A stretch of 64,000 nucleotides of DNA from Flaccisagitta enflata (GCA_965153355.1 OZ231127.1:83080001-83144000), one strand, 5' to 3'; positions 23,948 to 35,929 are shown, numbered from the stretch's first letter. Program-made: numbers and translations. Notes: generated by a model from the sequence alone, not told the origin.

Positions 23948-24297
23948 GGAAAAATGGACAAATGGACATGGACATGGACATGGACATGGACATGGAAATG
24001 GACAAATGAACTAATGGACAAATTGATATGGATATGGACATGGACAAATGAACTAATGGACAAATTGACATGGATATGGACATGGACAAATGAACTAATG
24101 GACAAATGGACATGGATATGGACATGGACAAATGAACTAATGGACAAATTGACATGGATATGGACATGGACAAATGAACTAATGGACAAATGGACATGGA
24201 TATGGACATGGACAAATGAACTAATGGACAAATTGACTGGACATGGACATGGACAAATGAACTAATGGACAAATTGACATGGATATGGACATGAACA
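23948..24297. repeat. 42-bp tandem array with 6-bp sub-repeats
   Basis: About six units of AAATGAACTAATGGACAAAT then TGACATGGATATGGACATGG, preceded by (ATGGAC)n. The period is a multiple of 3, so 135-136 residue frames stay open on both strands. They are not supported as genes. Confidence 0.9.
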
Positions 24298-26220
24298 AAT
24301 GGATAACTTTGTTAATCAACATGGCAGAAAATACAGTTGCTGTACACGGCCACAACCAGTCGAATCTGGGAGGCCAGGGATCAGTCAAAATAATGACAAA
24401 TGTTTTATACAAAAGATAGAGACGCATGGACACACGAACACAGCTAGCGCTGGCATAAAGATTCAACGATAGTAGGGTCACGCTGATTGCGATCGCAAAT
24501 TGAAACAGGAATCTACTATCTTCCAAAAAAAAAATGTTGCAGCACATTTTGATCAAGAACTCCTTAATGATTTAACCTTACTTAAAAAAATTGGTGACAA
24601 AGTTAACGCTCTTCAAATTACCAAGCCGGCTGTGCAAACCGCATCTCTGTAAATTTATTGGTTTAGAAGCTACTTAACTTTGAATGAAATGATTGCTTCT
24701 GAAGGATTCTTTACTTGACTTGTTTTCATAAAATCTTTTCCCTTCAAGCAAACATAACTCAATTGTTTTTGGATGAATCTAGGAAAAATTGGTGACCAAG
24801 ATGTAGAGTTTTTCAAAGGGGCATCTTTTCATTTTTTGGCAAAACAAAATTTGGTCCAGCCGTTAAAAAGTTATGGTCACTCAAAGATAGGAAAGGGAAA
24901 TATATTTCATTGCACAAAACATTTGGAGTGCTATCATGCAACAGTGCTTCCAAAGTCTCTGTAAATCACTTCCCTGGCAAATGGCGGCCATCATTGAGCT
25001 TGGGGGAACAAATATCAATTATTGGTTGATTTGCAATTGACTGGTTTATGTTTTTAAGGTAATGAGCAAACTAAAATCTTAGGTCGCGACATTTTTATTT
25101 GGAAGATAGTACGAATCTAACTTTAGACACCACATTTGTGTACTCTGTGGCAAATCTCATCAATTTCAATCATGATAAAAAAGAAGTTGTAGTAAAAATG
25201 TCATAAAAGATGTAAAAAAAAAAAGAGAGTAAAGACGCAAAATCGAGAACCAAGATTAGGAGACGCATAAATCAATAATTCAAACGATTGTGACAAAAAC
25301 GAGGAAAAGAAGTGGAAAAGTCGGGGGTGGGGGGGGGGGAGGGGACTCCTTCGAGGGGGGAAAGGGGTTGGATTACATTTCAGGGACGGGGAGAGAATAC
25401 ATGCCCTTCCTGCTGGTATCCTTGCTGGGCTTCTTTGATCTCTAGATTTAAGGACCCTATCTTGCTTGCTGACATAGCCTGAGCCTCGGCTGGTCGTAAG
25501 TACGGTAATTGAAGGCTCCTAAGTGCATGAAAAGACTTTAAAAAAACATTTCTTGCCCTCAAGACACCCCCCCCCCATAAGTGGGGATGTCATCCCCTTT
25601 CCACAACCCCGGATGTTTAAGTCATGATAGAAATATTGGTGGTGGTGGTGGATAATCGGAGGGAGGAATGGTGGACACTGTTCAGTTTGACGATCAGCAT
25701 GGCTATTAATGGTATAGTATACTAGTAGAGGGCAGAGAAAAAACATCATTTTCATCATTTTCATCACTCGTTCTAATGACAAAAGGTATTCAGACTTATC
25801 ATCTCTCCAGGCTGTGGCTTCCTAAGGGCTAAGATCAAGATTTTGGACACCGCTTACAGCCTCACACTTTCCCATTGAAATTTGGTTTGGTTTGGTTTCT
25901 TAACGTGTCCCTACGCACCTCCATATCTGGTCATGTCCGTCCGTCCGTTCGTTGGTTGGTTGTCGGTTGTTCCATAACGCAAAGGTTTGTCGACTACGTG
26001 GCACATCTTTTGGACTTCTTGGCCTTGTTCATTTTGCGTTCATTTCAACTTCACACGCTTATTATGATCATGACTTCTGAACAGAGTATAGAAAGATGGA
26101 TTCGTAATCATGAGTGTTCAAAAGTCAGAACTGTATCAAGTACTTCCGATGTGAATCTATCAACGCGACTGAAAAGTGATTCAATCGAGTTTGCTGCTTA
26201 AGAGTCAGGAGAGGACATCG
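24298..26220. other. Non-coding, single-copy-looking stretch
   Basis: About 1.9 kb without a recognisable gene. It has G-runs at 25325-25350 and 25565-25580 and a GTCC patch at 25935-25970. The phrase TTGGTCCAGCCGTTAAAAAG at 24855 resembles recurring phrases in unclassified repeats, but this was not pursued. Confidence 0.45.
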
Positions 26221-26423
26221 AGGGGTCAAAACAAAGAGAAAGAACAAATGGACGGAGGAGTTAGGACAGCTCTTCGAGGGGTCAAAACAAAGAGGAAGAA
26301 CAAATGGACGGAGGAGTTAGGACAGCTCTTCGAGGGGTCAAAACAAAGAGGAAGAACAAATGGACGGAGGAGTTAGGACAGCTCTTCGAGGGGTCAAAAC
26401 AAAGAGGAAGAACAAATGGACGG
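26221..26423. repeat. 56-bp tandem array, 3.6 units
   Basis: Units start at AGGGGTCAAAACAAAGAGG at 26221, 26277, 26333 and 26389 and are almost identical. Confidence 0.95.
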
Positions 26424-27222
<799 letters not shown>

Positions 27223-27247
27223 AAGAGAGAGAAACTGAGATAACTAG

Positions 27248-27529
27248 TTAAGTAGAGCCGATCATGGCAACATTACAATTCACTGAATTCATAATTCCGT
27301 GTGCGTTTCTTGTGTTCCAGACAGGTTGGAGTTTTTTGATAACTTCTCTAAGGGTATTTACATCTCTTGAATAAACAAGATCAAAATCAACTTTTTCTTC
27401 CTTATCACAGTAGTTTATTTCTCTCCATTTGGTACAGTGATTTAGGCGGTGTTTTTCGTCATCAGATATATTACATTGCCCGCATGTTCCCCCAATAGTG
27501 CCTCCGAAATTTTTCCCGCATTGCAACAT
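27248..27529 (-). pseudogene. Cys/His-rich tail, possible LINE ORF2 C-terminal remnant
   Basis: This minus-strand frame overlaps the 3' end of the larger ORF in a different frame. It reads CGKNF..CGQCNISDDEKHRLNHC followed by a hydrophilic tail ending VWNTRNAHGIMNSVNC. The C-x2-C-xn-H-x3-H-C pattern resembles the Cys/His cluster at the end of many non-LTR retrotransposon ORF2 proteins (family knowledge). If that is right, most of ORF2 has been deleted and only its tail remains. Alternatively it is the authentic C-terminus of the upstream ORF after a one-base shift near 27530. I cannot decide between these from sequence alone. Confidence 0.4.
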
Positions 27530-29610
27530 GCCATAGCGTTGTCCAAAAATGCTTTGGTGGGGATAAAATTTGTTCCCGTATTGTCACTGAGAGTTTGAAG
27601 CATGTCGTTGATTTTTTCATGAGTATCAGAGATCGGAGGCAGAGCTGTGATATGTATTCTTGCATTTGGGAATCGTTCATTGTACTCAAACAGCATGTCA
27701 ACGTATCTGTCTTTGATTTTTCTGATTTCCATGGTTTGACGTTCTTTCTCGGTTCCAATGCGCGGGTCGTATTTTCCCTTGCGATGGTCATTCAGACCAA
27801 CTTGGAATAAGACGTCGGTGACTCGTGTTGGGTCGGATATCTCTGGTACTCCGGTGATGGCTTCATCAAGAGTGAAGCGTTCGGCGCCTTTGACTGTGCC
27901 AGTAGGATGAAGTCGTTGTAGGTCCAAACCTCGACCATTAGAATCCGAGATGATAATTATGTTCTTCTCAGATTCGGGGATGCTGTTGTTGTTGTTGCGA
28001 CCGTCTCGGCGTTTTTCAAAGGCGCGGTGTTGTCCATCTTCGTGGCGCCGTTCGTCCTTGCGGCGTCGCTCGTCCTCGCGGCGTCGTTCGTCGTCGCCGC
28101 GTCGTTCGTTGTCGCCGCGTCGTTCGTCGTCACCGCGTCGCTCGTCCTTGCGGTGTCGTTCATCGTCGCCGCGTCGTTCGTTGTCACGGCGTTGCTTGTC
28201 ACCGCGGCGTTGTTTGTCGTCACGGTGCTGATTGTCACTGCGCCGTTGTTCTTCATCGCGGCGTTGCTCGTCACCGCGGCGTCGTTCGTCTTCACGGCGT
28301 TGCTCATCGTTGCGGCAATGCTCGTCACCGCGGCGTTGCTCGTCACCGCGGCGTCGCTCGTCATCGCAGCGTCGTTCATCATCGCGGCGTCGCTCGTCAT
28401 CGCGGCGCTGTCCGTCGTCGCGGCGTCGATCGGCATCGCGGCGTTGTTCGTCACCACGAAGTTGCTCGTCGTTGATACTGCGGCTGCTGCTGACATTGTG
28501 AGGTTTAATGTTTTTAATCTCTGTTTCAATGCGTTCCATGTTTTTCGCCATATCGAGCATGATGGATTGGCAGTTATGTTGCCACACACTTGTTGAATTG
28601 TTCGTGATGGAACTCTCTATCTCATTTGCTTTTTCGAATGTTTGTGCCAGACGATCAATCTTTTCCGATGATAGGGTTTCCGCGATTTTTGATATAAAAT
28701 CATCTTGCTGCTTCAGAATTTGGTTTAATAATGTATCCGTTTGTGTGACGAAGGAAGATGAAGCCGTTTCGAGTTTTTTTATAAGAATTCTGTTCATGTC
28801 TTCCATTTTTTCAAGCTGCGCTTCTTTGTCATTCACGTATTGTTCAAGTGATTGAATGTGAGAATCTTTACTTGTAACGATCTTCTTAAAATCTACCATC
28901 AATGATTGGCAGTCGCAGATACGTGTTATTTGTTGTTTTTCTGACTGTGGCTTCTCTTCAGTAGGAAGAGGGGTTGTTTTTTCATTTGACGGTGATTGAT
29001 CATGTTCAGTAACTTTCAATGCCGCAAAACTCGATTCTATGATGTCAATTGCAGTCTCAGAAACATCTTTCGCCACAGCTAAGATTGACTCGTTCAATGC
29101 TGCGTCATTTTTCGTCGTTTGATCGTCTTTCTGTTCGTTTTCATTTTCTTTGCCCATCCATGATTGAATTCTCTCCGTTAATTTGCATGTTAGAATTTCA
29201 GCCGGGGTTTTATTATGATTCAAACGCGATGGACGTAACGGAGTTGAGGTTTTTTCGTTGGAAAATTCACTTTTGTCATTTCCACATTCAATTTCGTCGT
29301 CGTCGTCGTCATCATTATCTTCATCCTCATTTTCATCTTCTGATTCTGAAATTGACGTCGTGCGATAAGAACGTTGGGAGGGGGTTTCCTGAGATTGAGT
29401 GGCCAATTCGTCACTATTTTCTATGAAGTTGGTGATCAGTTCACGGACTTTTGAGTCTTTTTCACTGTCATCACCGACGAACTTTACGATTCTATCCTTT
29501 ATCGGACCGGCTTTTCCTTTTGTGCTTAGGCCGAGAACAGCACAAACATGCCTGTGAGCCGTAACTCGTTTGTTTTTCCCAGTACCGAGAAACGAACTTA
29601 GCTTGCCCAT
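27442..29610 (-). CDS. Retroelement ORF1-like protein with SGNH-hydrolase-like C-terminus
   Basis: A 722-codon minus-strand frame starts at ATG 29608-29610. Residues about 18-46 (VCAVLGLSTKGKAGPIKDRI) resemble a SAP-type DNA/RNA-binding helix pair. About 90-112 is strongly acidic with poly-Asp. About 235-370 is hydrophilic and heptad-like, suggesting coiled coil. About 380-531 is a 6-residue (RRDDE)(R) charged repeat. About 550-690 holds IIIISDSNGRG, LFQVGLNDHR and RIHITALPPIS, matching blocks I, III and the following strand of SGNH/GDSL esterases. This layout (coiled coil plus esterase-like domain) is known from ORF1 proteins of CR1/L2-type LINEs. The usual D-x-x-H block is not evident. No intact ORF2 follows on this strand. 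It is the only long complex ORF in the window. A host gene cannot be excluded. Confidence 0.6.
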   Translation of the reverse strand: MGKLSSFLGTGKNKRVTAHRHVCAVLGLSTKGKAGPIKDRIVKFVGDDSEKDSKVRELITNFIENSDELATQSQETPSQRSYRTTSISESEDENEDEDNDDDDDDEIECGNDKSEFSNEKTSTPLRPSRLNHNKTPAEILTCKLTERIQSWMGKENENEQKDDQTTKNDAALNESILAVAKDVSETAIDIIESSFAALKVTEHDQSPSNEKTTPLPTEEKPQSEKQQITRICDCQSLMVDFKKIVTSKDSHIQSLEQYVNDKEAQLEKMEDMNRILIKKLETASSSFVTQTDTLLNQILKQQDDFISKIAETLSSEKIDRLAQTFEKANEIESSITNNSTSVWQHNCQSIMLDMAKNMERIETEIKNIKPHNVSSSRSINDEQLRGDEQRRDADRRRDDGQRRDDERRRDDERRCDDERRRGDEQRRGDEHCRNDEQRREDERRRGDEQRRDEEQRRSDNQHRDDKQRRGDKQRRDNERRGDDERHRKDERRGDDERRGDNERRGDDERRREDERRRKDERRHEDGQHRAFEKRRDGRNNNNSIPESEKNIIIISDSNGRGLDLQRLHPTGTVKGAERFTLDEAITGVPEISDPTRVTDVLFQVGLNDHRKGKYDPRIGTEKERQTMEIRKIKDRYVDMLFEYNERFPNARIHITALPPISDTHEKINDMLQTLSDNTGTNFIPTKAFLDNAMACCNAGKISEALLGEHAGNVIYLMTKNTA

Positions 29611-29857
29611 GGTGAGTTTTCGTGTTTATAATCCGATTAAGAAAAAGGCGTGATCGAGACAAAAAAACACGTGGTTAGGATGAACAGTTCACGGTGTATA
29701 CGGCGTATACGGCGTAATATACAGTGATAAAGAGGTAGTAATAGCACAATGTCATGTACAGTAACGCAGAGTAAATAGTGATTTCCGCGTGATCATTTGT
29801 ATGTACAGCACAAGAGAGATATCCACATGAGTGATACCACGTATAAAATGAAAATAG
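29611..29857. other. Upstream region of the ORF1-like gene
   Basis: Contains ACGGTGTATACGGCGTATACGG repeats near 29690-29720. No promoter motif that I can defend. Confidence 0.4.
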
Positions 29858-29858
29858 G

Positions 29859-29929
<71 letters not shown>
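29858..29929. repeat. (TTG)n microsatellite
   Basis: About 24 TTG units. (CAA)n tails occur at the 3' end of the SINE at 62.6 kb, but no SINE body adjoins this tract. Confidence 0.95.
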
Positions 29930-29930
<1 letters not shown>

Positions 29931-30611
29931 CTGTTTAGGGTCTATAACAGTGCGAGATTAAGATGATATCTGTTTAGACCTGATCGAGTTCTTATGTCAC
30001 GGTGTACCGGGTCAAGAAATAAGGGTTTTAACATGTTTTTAGGCTGAATTTGGATTCGTAAGTGTTCCAAATTGTCCAACTAAGCTCATCCTCATCGTGG
30101 GGCATCACTATAGTATGCATATGAGTCATGAATGACAATTTTGACCTCTATAATGCGCGACAACAGGCCACAAATTCACCAGTTACGGTTGATTTCAGTG
30201 GTATTTTGCTTTACAACTTTCTTCTACATTGGCGCTCGTTACTTTACCTATGCAATGTTCTGGAGAATATGAACCTTCCAGTTAGTTCACATACAGCGGT
30301 TGACACCTAAATTACCGCTCACAAAGTGTATGGGCCTTGTTTTGCAACCAAAACGCCTAAAAGTCAAGTTACATGAGCCTCTCTCTGTTTACAAAGCTGA
30401 TTTGCATAATCAGACATGACCGCTATTTTACTCGTTTTTCTTCAATGGAAGACAATCATATTCAAAAATTTTTTGAGCAGCCTGGTCAACAACATCACTG
30501 CGCATCATAAGTCCGCGGTGGTCACCTACCGGAGGTGTTTTTATGCTTAATCCTGTCTCAAACAAGAAAAAAACCACGGCCATAACAATTTTTGACAATA
30601 TTATTTATTGG
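29930..30611. other. Non-coding stretch, nothing recognised
   Basis: No repeat ends or coding similarity recognised. Confidence 0.5.
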
Positions 30612-30767
30612 ACGTGAAATTATATCACAGCCTCATTTTTCACAGCCTCATTTTTGCATATTTTGCATTTTGAAAAATATGGCCCTGACCCCTGATGTGT
30701 GTAGATCAGGGCCATGTTTTTATTTTTTCGATTATTTTCATTTCTATGCAAATTTATAATTTCACGT
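30612..30767. mobile_element. Family C foldback MITE, copy 3
   Basis: Terminal 13-bp inverted repeats ACGTGAAATTATA (30612-30624 and 30755-30767). The inner stem is ATGGCCCTGA (30679-30688) against TCAGGGCCAT (30706-30715). It shares the TTTTGCATTTTGAAAAATATG and TTCTATGCAAA blocks with the other copies. Confidence 0.7.
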
Positions 30768-30884
30768 AAGGTGACCTCAGCGAAAAAAAAAATGGAATTC
30801 GCGATTTTCAGTCGTATTTTAGAGTAGCCTTACAGACGACAGGAAAGAAACATATTCATGAGCAGAAAAAAGTTATAGGAGTGA

Positions 30885-31115
30885 AAATAAAAGAAGAAGA
30901 AGAGGAAGAATGAGAAGAAGAAGAAGAAGGAGAAGGAGAAGGAGAAGGAGAAGGAGAAGAAGAAGGAGAAGAAGAAACTAAGTATTTCGGAATAAAGATA
31001 TCAGTAGCCAGCAAAAAGGAAGGTGAAGAAGAAGAAGAAGAAGATGATGAAGAAGATGAAGAAGATGAATAAGATGAAGATGAGGAAGAAGAAGATGAAG
31101 AAGAATGAGAAGAAG
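30885..31115. repeat. (GAA)n/(GAT)n-rich low-complexity tract
   Basis: Irregular GAAGAA, GGAGAA and GATGAA runs. No stable period above 3. Confidence 0.85.
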
Positions 31116-31159
31116 ATCGGAAGAATGTGAAAAGGAACAGAAATGTGGTAAATGAGAAA

Positions 31160-31315
31160 CTAGGCCGGATACACGGCGATCAGTTGTGGACGGGTGGGCA
31201 GGGGTGGATATGCGCGTTTTCCCACTTTTCGACTCATGCTTACGGACGGACCGACGGACCGACGGACTGACGGACCGACAGACAAAGCCTCTTATAGAGT
31301 TACGTTTCCGCAACT
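31160..31315 (+). mobile_element. Family A element, TTTTCCC subtype
   Basis: AGGCCGGATACACGGCGAT, GGGTGGGCAGGGG, GCGCGTTTTCCCACTTTTCG, a GGACCGAC tract and the hairpin GTTACG-TTTC-CGCAAC followed by an A-run. One hairpin pair has the changed T-A form seen at 44.84 kb and one position is mismatched. Confidence 0.85.
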
Positions 31316-31318
31316 AAA

Positions 31319-31398
31319 AACATGAAGAAAAAGAAGAAGAAGAAGAAGAAGAAGAAGAAGAAGAAGAAGAAGAAGAAGAAGAAGAAGAAGAAGGAGAA
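31319..31398. repeat. (GAA)n microsatellite
   Basis: About 75 bp, lying exactly between a family A end and the next foldback. Confidence 0.95.
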
Positions 31399-32004
31399 TA
31401 ACCATGGCCAAAAAAAAAAGTAGACGCTCAATTTTTATCATTTAATTGAAAACCAGTCACACTTTTTACTTGAAATCTATGAGCATTTTAAAGAGCTTCA
31501 AAAACTCTGCAAATCTAGACCAAGCAGAAATTTGTGACTCAAGTCGTTTAGAAATGACATGAGATTGAAGTTCAACACTCATTTTTCAAAATGCCAAAAA
31601 GAGCAGATTTTTTCATCTCTGAACAAGGCACTATTTCACTTACTTTTTCTGTAGAAGAAAGTGATGAAATAAATGGAATAAAATTTAAGGTAAAAATGAA
31701 GTTTTTTCAATTCTCTTCAAGATGAAACCAAGCAAAATTCATGATTCCGCTTTGTTTAAGGGCTGTATTAATTCAAAATTGGTTACTTTAAAACATTTTT
31801 AAATATATTCGAGATTTTTGAATAGTTGTCTTTAGAATATCATAACTTCTACAATTTTGAAGCTAGAATGTTCAGAAAGAACTCAAATGAAAGATCTTTT
31901 GAAGCTCTTTAAAACCATCATGGATTTTAAGCGTTTAGTATCTTTAGTTACCAAGCAATCAGCAATCAAAAAATTGCGTCTACTTTTTTTTTTTGCCATG
32001 GTTA
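31399..32004. mobile_element. Foldback element, 606 bp
   Basis: TAACCATGGC with A-run and AGTAGACGC begins at 31399. The inverse GCGTCTAC, T-run and GCCATGGTTA ends at 32004. The arms of about 200 bp are imperfectly inverted, sharing TTTTAAAGAGCTTCAAAA. The right end touches the family B leader without a gap. Confidence 0.7.
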
Positions 32005-32579
32005 GTCGCAAAAGCGTTAGATGGTCAGCGGTACCCGTGCCCTGCTGAGTAGGTTGTACTTGAAGTTGAGGGGGGAGCAGGGCAGCGGCCCCAAAGGGGT
32101 CGATGACCTATGCTTTCACACATAAGGAGGATTTTTCTCCTTCTTCCTCCTTCTCCTCCCTCTCCCTCCTCAAATCCCAGTCTCGGCCCAAATTTCCAGT
32201 CTCGAGGCCCAAATCCCAGTCTCGAGGCCCAAATTCCAATCCTTGCCCAAATCCTAGCCTCATAGACCAAATCCTTGTCTGGAGGCTGAGATTTGGGCCT
32301 CAAGGTTAGGATTTGGGCCTCTCGCTGGGATTTGGACCTCAAGGCTGAGATTTGGGCCTCAAAGCTGGGCTCTTGGCCTCCAGACTAGGATTTGGGCCTT
32401 GAGGCTAGGATTTGGGCCTCAAGACTGGGATTTGGGCCTCAAGACTGGAATTTAGGCCTCGAGACTTGGATTTGAGGGGGGGACGTAAGAGGAGAAGGAG
32501 AAGGAGAAGAAGAAGGAGAAAATCCCCCATATGTGTGAAAGCATAGGTCATCGACCCCTTCGGGGCCGCTGCCCAAAAA
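32004..32579 (+). mobile_element. Family B foldback element, copy 3 (complete)
   Basis: It runs from AGTCGCAAAAGCG to GCTGCCCAAAAA. The 39-bp subterminal inverted repeats (32085-32123 and 32531-32569) match at 38 of 39 positions and contain GCGGCCCC(A/G)AAGGGG and TATGCTTTCACACAT. The core changes orientation: GAGGCCCAAATCCCAGTCTC units at about 32175-32260 and the inverse GGGATTTGGGCCTCAAG units at about 32285-32480. It is the best type copy for this family in the window. Confidence 0.85.
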
Positions 32580-33385
32580 GGAGAAGAGGAAGAAATTAAG
32601 TATTTCAGAATAAATATATCAGTACCACGAAAGTGGCTCGGCGAGGAGACTTACTCTGCGGCGCAAAAAAGTCGCATATTTTCAATGAGCTTCACGCCTC
32701 AAGATTGCGCGAATTTCGGCGAATTTGAGCTTCTTCCTTCGTCATGATGTGATGCGCTTTTGTTTTGATTTGTATCCCGAAACTATTAGTTACAGCGTGA
32801 CTATGACAATTAATTTCCTCAATTTATCTCGTCATACGCTGCCACTGGATTTCACTATATTGTATAAAAAATGATAATGGCTTGATTAAGCATATATTTT
32901 AAATTTTGCTCTTTTAATCCATAGGATAATATTTTTTGCCATCATTTAGAAAAAATGATAATGGCTTGATTAAGCATATATTTTTCATTCTTTTGACTGT
33001 ATTTCAAACTTTCTATCATTTTAAAGATAATTCTTTTGAAATTTGTTATGAAAATAATAATAAAAAATGTTTTTTTTACAAAAGAAAAATATTTTGCCAA
33101 ATTTTTCTGATTATTTTCTAGCCTTGAGCAGTAATTTCAGTTTGAACTAATCCTATCAAAAGATAGTTATAAGTCGCAACCTTTCAGATTGTCTCTAAAC
33201 TCATTACTTGATTTAATACCATCTCCGGAATATCTATTGCTAGGGCCATTAAAAAGAGGTCCAAACAGGCGAATGATGAGGCATATATCAACATGCCTCC
33301 TAAGACATGCAGAATACCTTGAGGAACACTCCTTCGGGTTCCATTTTGCTCAAACTTGGTACGGGTACAATAGTCCCTAAGTCGG
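32580..33385. other. Non-coding stretch with a 40-bp direct repeat
   Basis: AATGATAATGGCTTGATTAAG and the following CATATATTTT occur at about 32869 and 32954. Nothing else recognised. Confidence 0.55.
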
Positions 33386-33521
33386 GGTGCAAACGAAGGT
33401 CAAATTTCGGTTTCAGTTTCTTTCCATAAGTAAATTAATGACCCGATTATAATTTCTTGATAAGATTTATAGTTTTATTGTTTAAAATTATCTTATCTGA
33501 AATTTGATCTTCGTTTGCACC
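33386..33521. repeat. Small foldback unit, 136 bp
   Basis: GGTGCAAACGAAGGTCAAAT at 33386 is inverted at about 33500-33521 with one mismatch. The interior is AT-rich. Confidence 0.65.
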
Positions 33522-34319
33522 TCAACTTTAATAAAGCGCCGTTTTGGCCTAAAATAGCCATTTTTGACTGTTTTTGGCCTATAAACCTTACTTAAAGTTG
33601 ACCGATTGAGCTGAAATTTCACAAGCATATGTAACTACATTCTATTTACTTTTTCTAAAAAAATCATGACATTTTTCAAAATTTTGGGTATCTAAAACCC
33701 CAAAAAATTGTTTTTTTGAAGATACTAGACACAAAAAAATAAGTATTTACCCCCCTTAATCTTGTCCGATTTTGATGAAATTTTAACCGTAGCTACTTAA
33801 TATCATGTACTATCACCACCAAAAAGTATATGAAAATTGGACTTCATTAAGGTGCTCAAATTGGACTTCAAAGTCAAAACACAACATTTCAAATTTATGA
33901 AAATTCAACTTTTATGCAGGGACAAAGACAAATTATGCACAGGATGGATCAACCATGACCCAAAAATTGTGGTTTGGGTTATTGTTGATCTCCAAAAAAA
34001 ATTTCAACCCTTGTTTAACATTTTTTTGCCTGTAAAAAAAAATGACAAAAATTATTATTATAATTCTATAAATTGTTTCTTTTTTAAATAGAAATTGGAG
34101 TATAAATCCTGAACGAAATAGGATTTTGCATTGAAATTTTCTGTAATAACACCTATCATACTATTTTACAAAATGGCAAAAAAAAATTACAAAAATATGA
34201 CATTCATTTTTTTCACCTTTGACCCTCCAAATTTCATGTTCGTGTACACCGTGACTTATATTCTTTTGCTTCGTCGTGATTTTTTTCCTTATTCTTCGAT
34301 TTCGTCTTTGAATCAGAGA
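33522..34319. other. AT-rich non-coding stretch
   Basis: Contains phrases such as GAGCTGAAATTTCACAAGC and CCGATTTTGATGAAATTT of the kind common in uncharacterised interspersed repeats. No structure was resolved. Confidence 0.45.
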
Positions 34320-34910
34320 GTCAATTTGTTTCAAGGTTTATGAGTAAATTCTTGTACCATGTCAAGTTAAATGTCTGTTGTCTGATTATTGCTTTTTTGG
34401 TCCAATCATCATCACTACGTTGCATGATGCGGTGGAGCCAGTTTAGTTGAATTTTGTCTACTCGTTGCTTTGTATAAAGAAGTCCAAATGTATATAGAAT
34501 GGCTGTTGTGGGTGTATGGATGGGTAGATTGAATAGTTGTTTCACAGCGCGGATTTCAGCTCTTTGGAGGTTGTCTACTTCTCCTTTGTTTAAACTCCAT
34601 GATTCGGCGTTGGTAAGGAAGCTACTAATATTTTTGCTTTCATGGAGTTGTAAGATGACAGCGGTCTCAATCTGATTTAATACCTCATAAGATGCAATGG
34701 TATTAATGTAGATTGTAGTGGCTTGGAGATTTTTCTGTCATGCTTCGATGTTGCATTTATTTTTCCCGTCATTTGTGATCCAATCTCCGAGGTATTTGTA
34801 TTGAGTAGCTTCCTCTATAGCCATATTTCCTATTTTCCATTCTCGTTCTCCATCTTTATGTTTTCCTATGACATGGAGAAGTGATCTATACCACTTGTTA
34901 TTCGACACCT
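34320..34910 (-). pseudogene. LINE reverse transcriptase C-terminal remnant
   Basis: Minus-strand translation reads KWYRSLLHVIGKHKDGERWK, YKYLGDWITNDGKNK, a stop at 34738-34740, then SSFLTNAESWSLNKGEV and LFNLPIHTPTTAILYTFGLL, ending after LNWLHRIMQR. This is the thumb/connection region following the catalytic core of RTE/CR1-like non-LTR RTs. The catalytic domain and endonuclease are absent upstream, because the similarity stops near 34910. It is dead: an internal stop and a 5' truncation. Confidence 0.8.
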
Positions 34911-35474
34911 TTCAGATGAAAAAATCCTATCATAATTACCATCTCTACCCCAGTGAAGGGACCCACTACATCCCCCAACATCCCATCTCAAACTAAAAAA
35001 AAGCGGAGGGCTTCATATGCCATTCGAGGTCTCGAGAAAAAAAAATAAAATCAGAGATGTGGGAAAATCAGAAGCTGAAAAGCCATGATTCCAATAGTGT
35101 AATTTTCCATTAACTGTCATCGATAAAATAGTGCCATGACCGTCCAATTCTTTAGCGAAATCCGCCAAAATGCTTAAAAAGTACATGCAAAAATTTTTTC
35201 AGCCTTTAATTTTCATATTTTCATGCATTTTAAAAAAAAAACATGAAAAATGTCAGCTGACAAAACAAAATTGAAATTTCTGACCTATGAGCTTTGAATT
35301 TTTGTTTACCTATGTTCCCGTTGGAGTTAGTACACAAGATTTGAACTGTAGTTAGGGGACGCATTGAGGCGTGTGCATGCCAAATTTCATCCTACTGGGA
35401 TGATTTTAAATGTGCTTTTTTACATTTTTTTGGATTAAAACTGCCTCAAAATGAATTTTCGAAAAAAACATTTT
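34911..35474. other. Non-coding stretch, nothing recognised
   Basis: AT-rich. No features beyond short A-runs. Confidence 0.5.
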
Positions 35475-35643
35475 TGTTCCGCAGAATTTTAATACAAGAA
35501 CATGAGGACGAAATTCGCATTTCTAAAAACATCAGATCCATCGTATGGGATTTTACATGCGTCTGATGTTTTTCGTTTTTTCGAGTTCTCATTTTCTATG
35601 CGAAATTAAAATTCTGCGGAACAGAGGTAATGCTAAATTTTGA
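35475..35643. mobile_element. Family C foldback MITE, copy 4
   Basis: Perfect 19-bp terminal inverted repeats TGTTCCGCAGAATTTTAAT (35475-35493 and 35625-35643). The inner stem AAAACATCAGA faces TCTGATGTTTT. It shares the GCATTTCTAAAAACAT and TTTCTATGCGAAA blocks of the family. Confidence 0.75.
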
Positions 35644-35747
35644 ACAAGAAAATTCAGCCACTGCCCGATTAACGGATGTGCTTTATACCTATCATACTGC
35701 GTGTTGCATTTAAAAAGATTGATGGGACAGAGATGGAGAAAACAAAA

Positions 35748-35850
35748 CAAGGCCGGATACACGGCTACCCCAGTCGCGTGCGGGTGGGCAGGGGCGGTAT
35801 TTGAGTTACCGGAGCATTTGGGCAGGAGTGAGGCCAAAGACCGCATACAA
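35748..35850 (+). repeat. Family A, 5' half
   Basis: CAAGGCCGGATACACGGC through GTGCGGGTGGGCAGGGGC to GAGTGAGGCCAAAGACCGC, ending in an A-run. The GGAC tract and hairpin are absent. Confidence 0.85.
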
Positions 35851-35929
35851 AAAAAAAGTTTATATTATACCGACTATAATATATGTATAGCGGATATTTA
35901 TCCCGACATTTAGAGTCTGTAGGAAGCGA

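Noticed and set aside
23499-24014. 171-residue Asn-rich protein
   Set aside because: The frame is dominated by the AAC microsatellite, with no conserved domain on either side.
28027-28596. Plus-strand frames opposite the charged repeat of the ORF1-like gene
   Set aside because: They are antisense shadows of the RRDDE codon repeat. The minus frame has recognisable domains and they do not.
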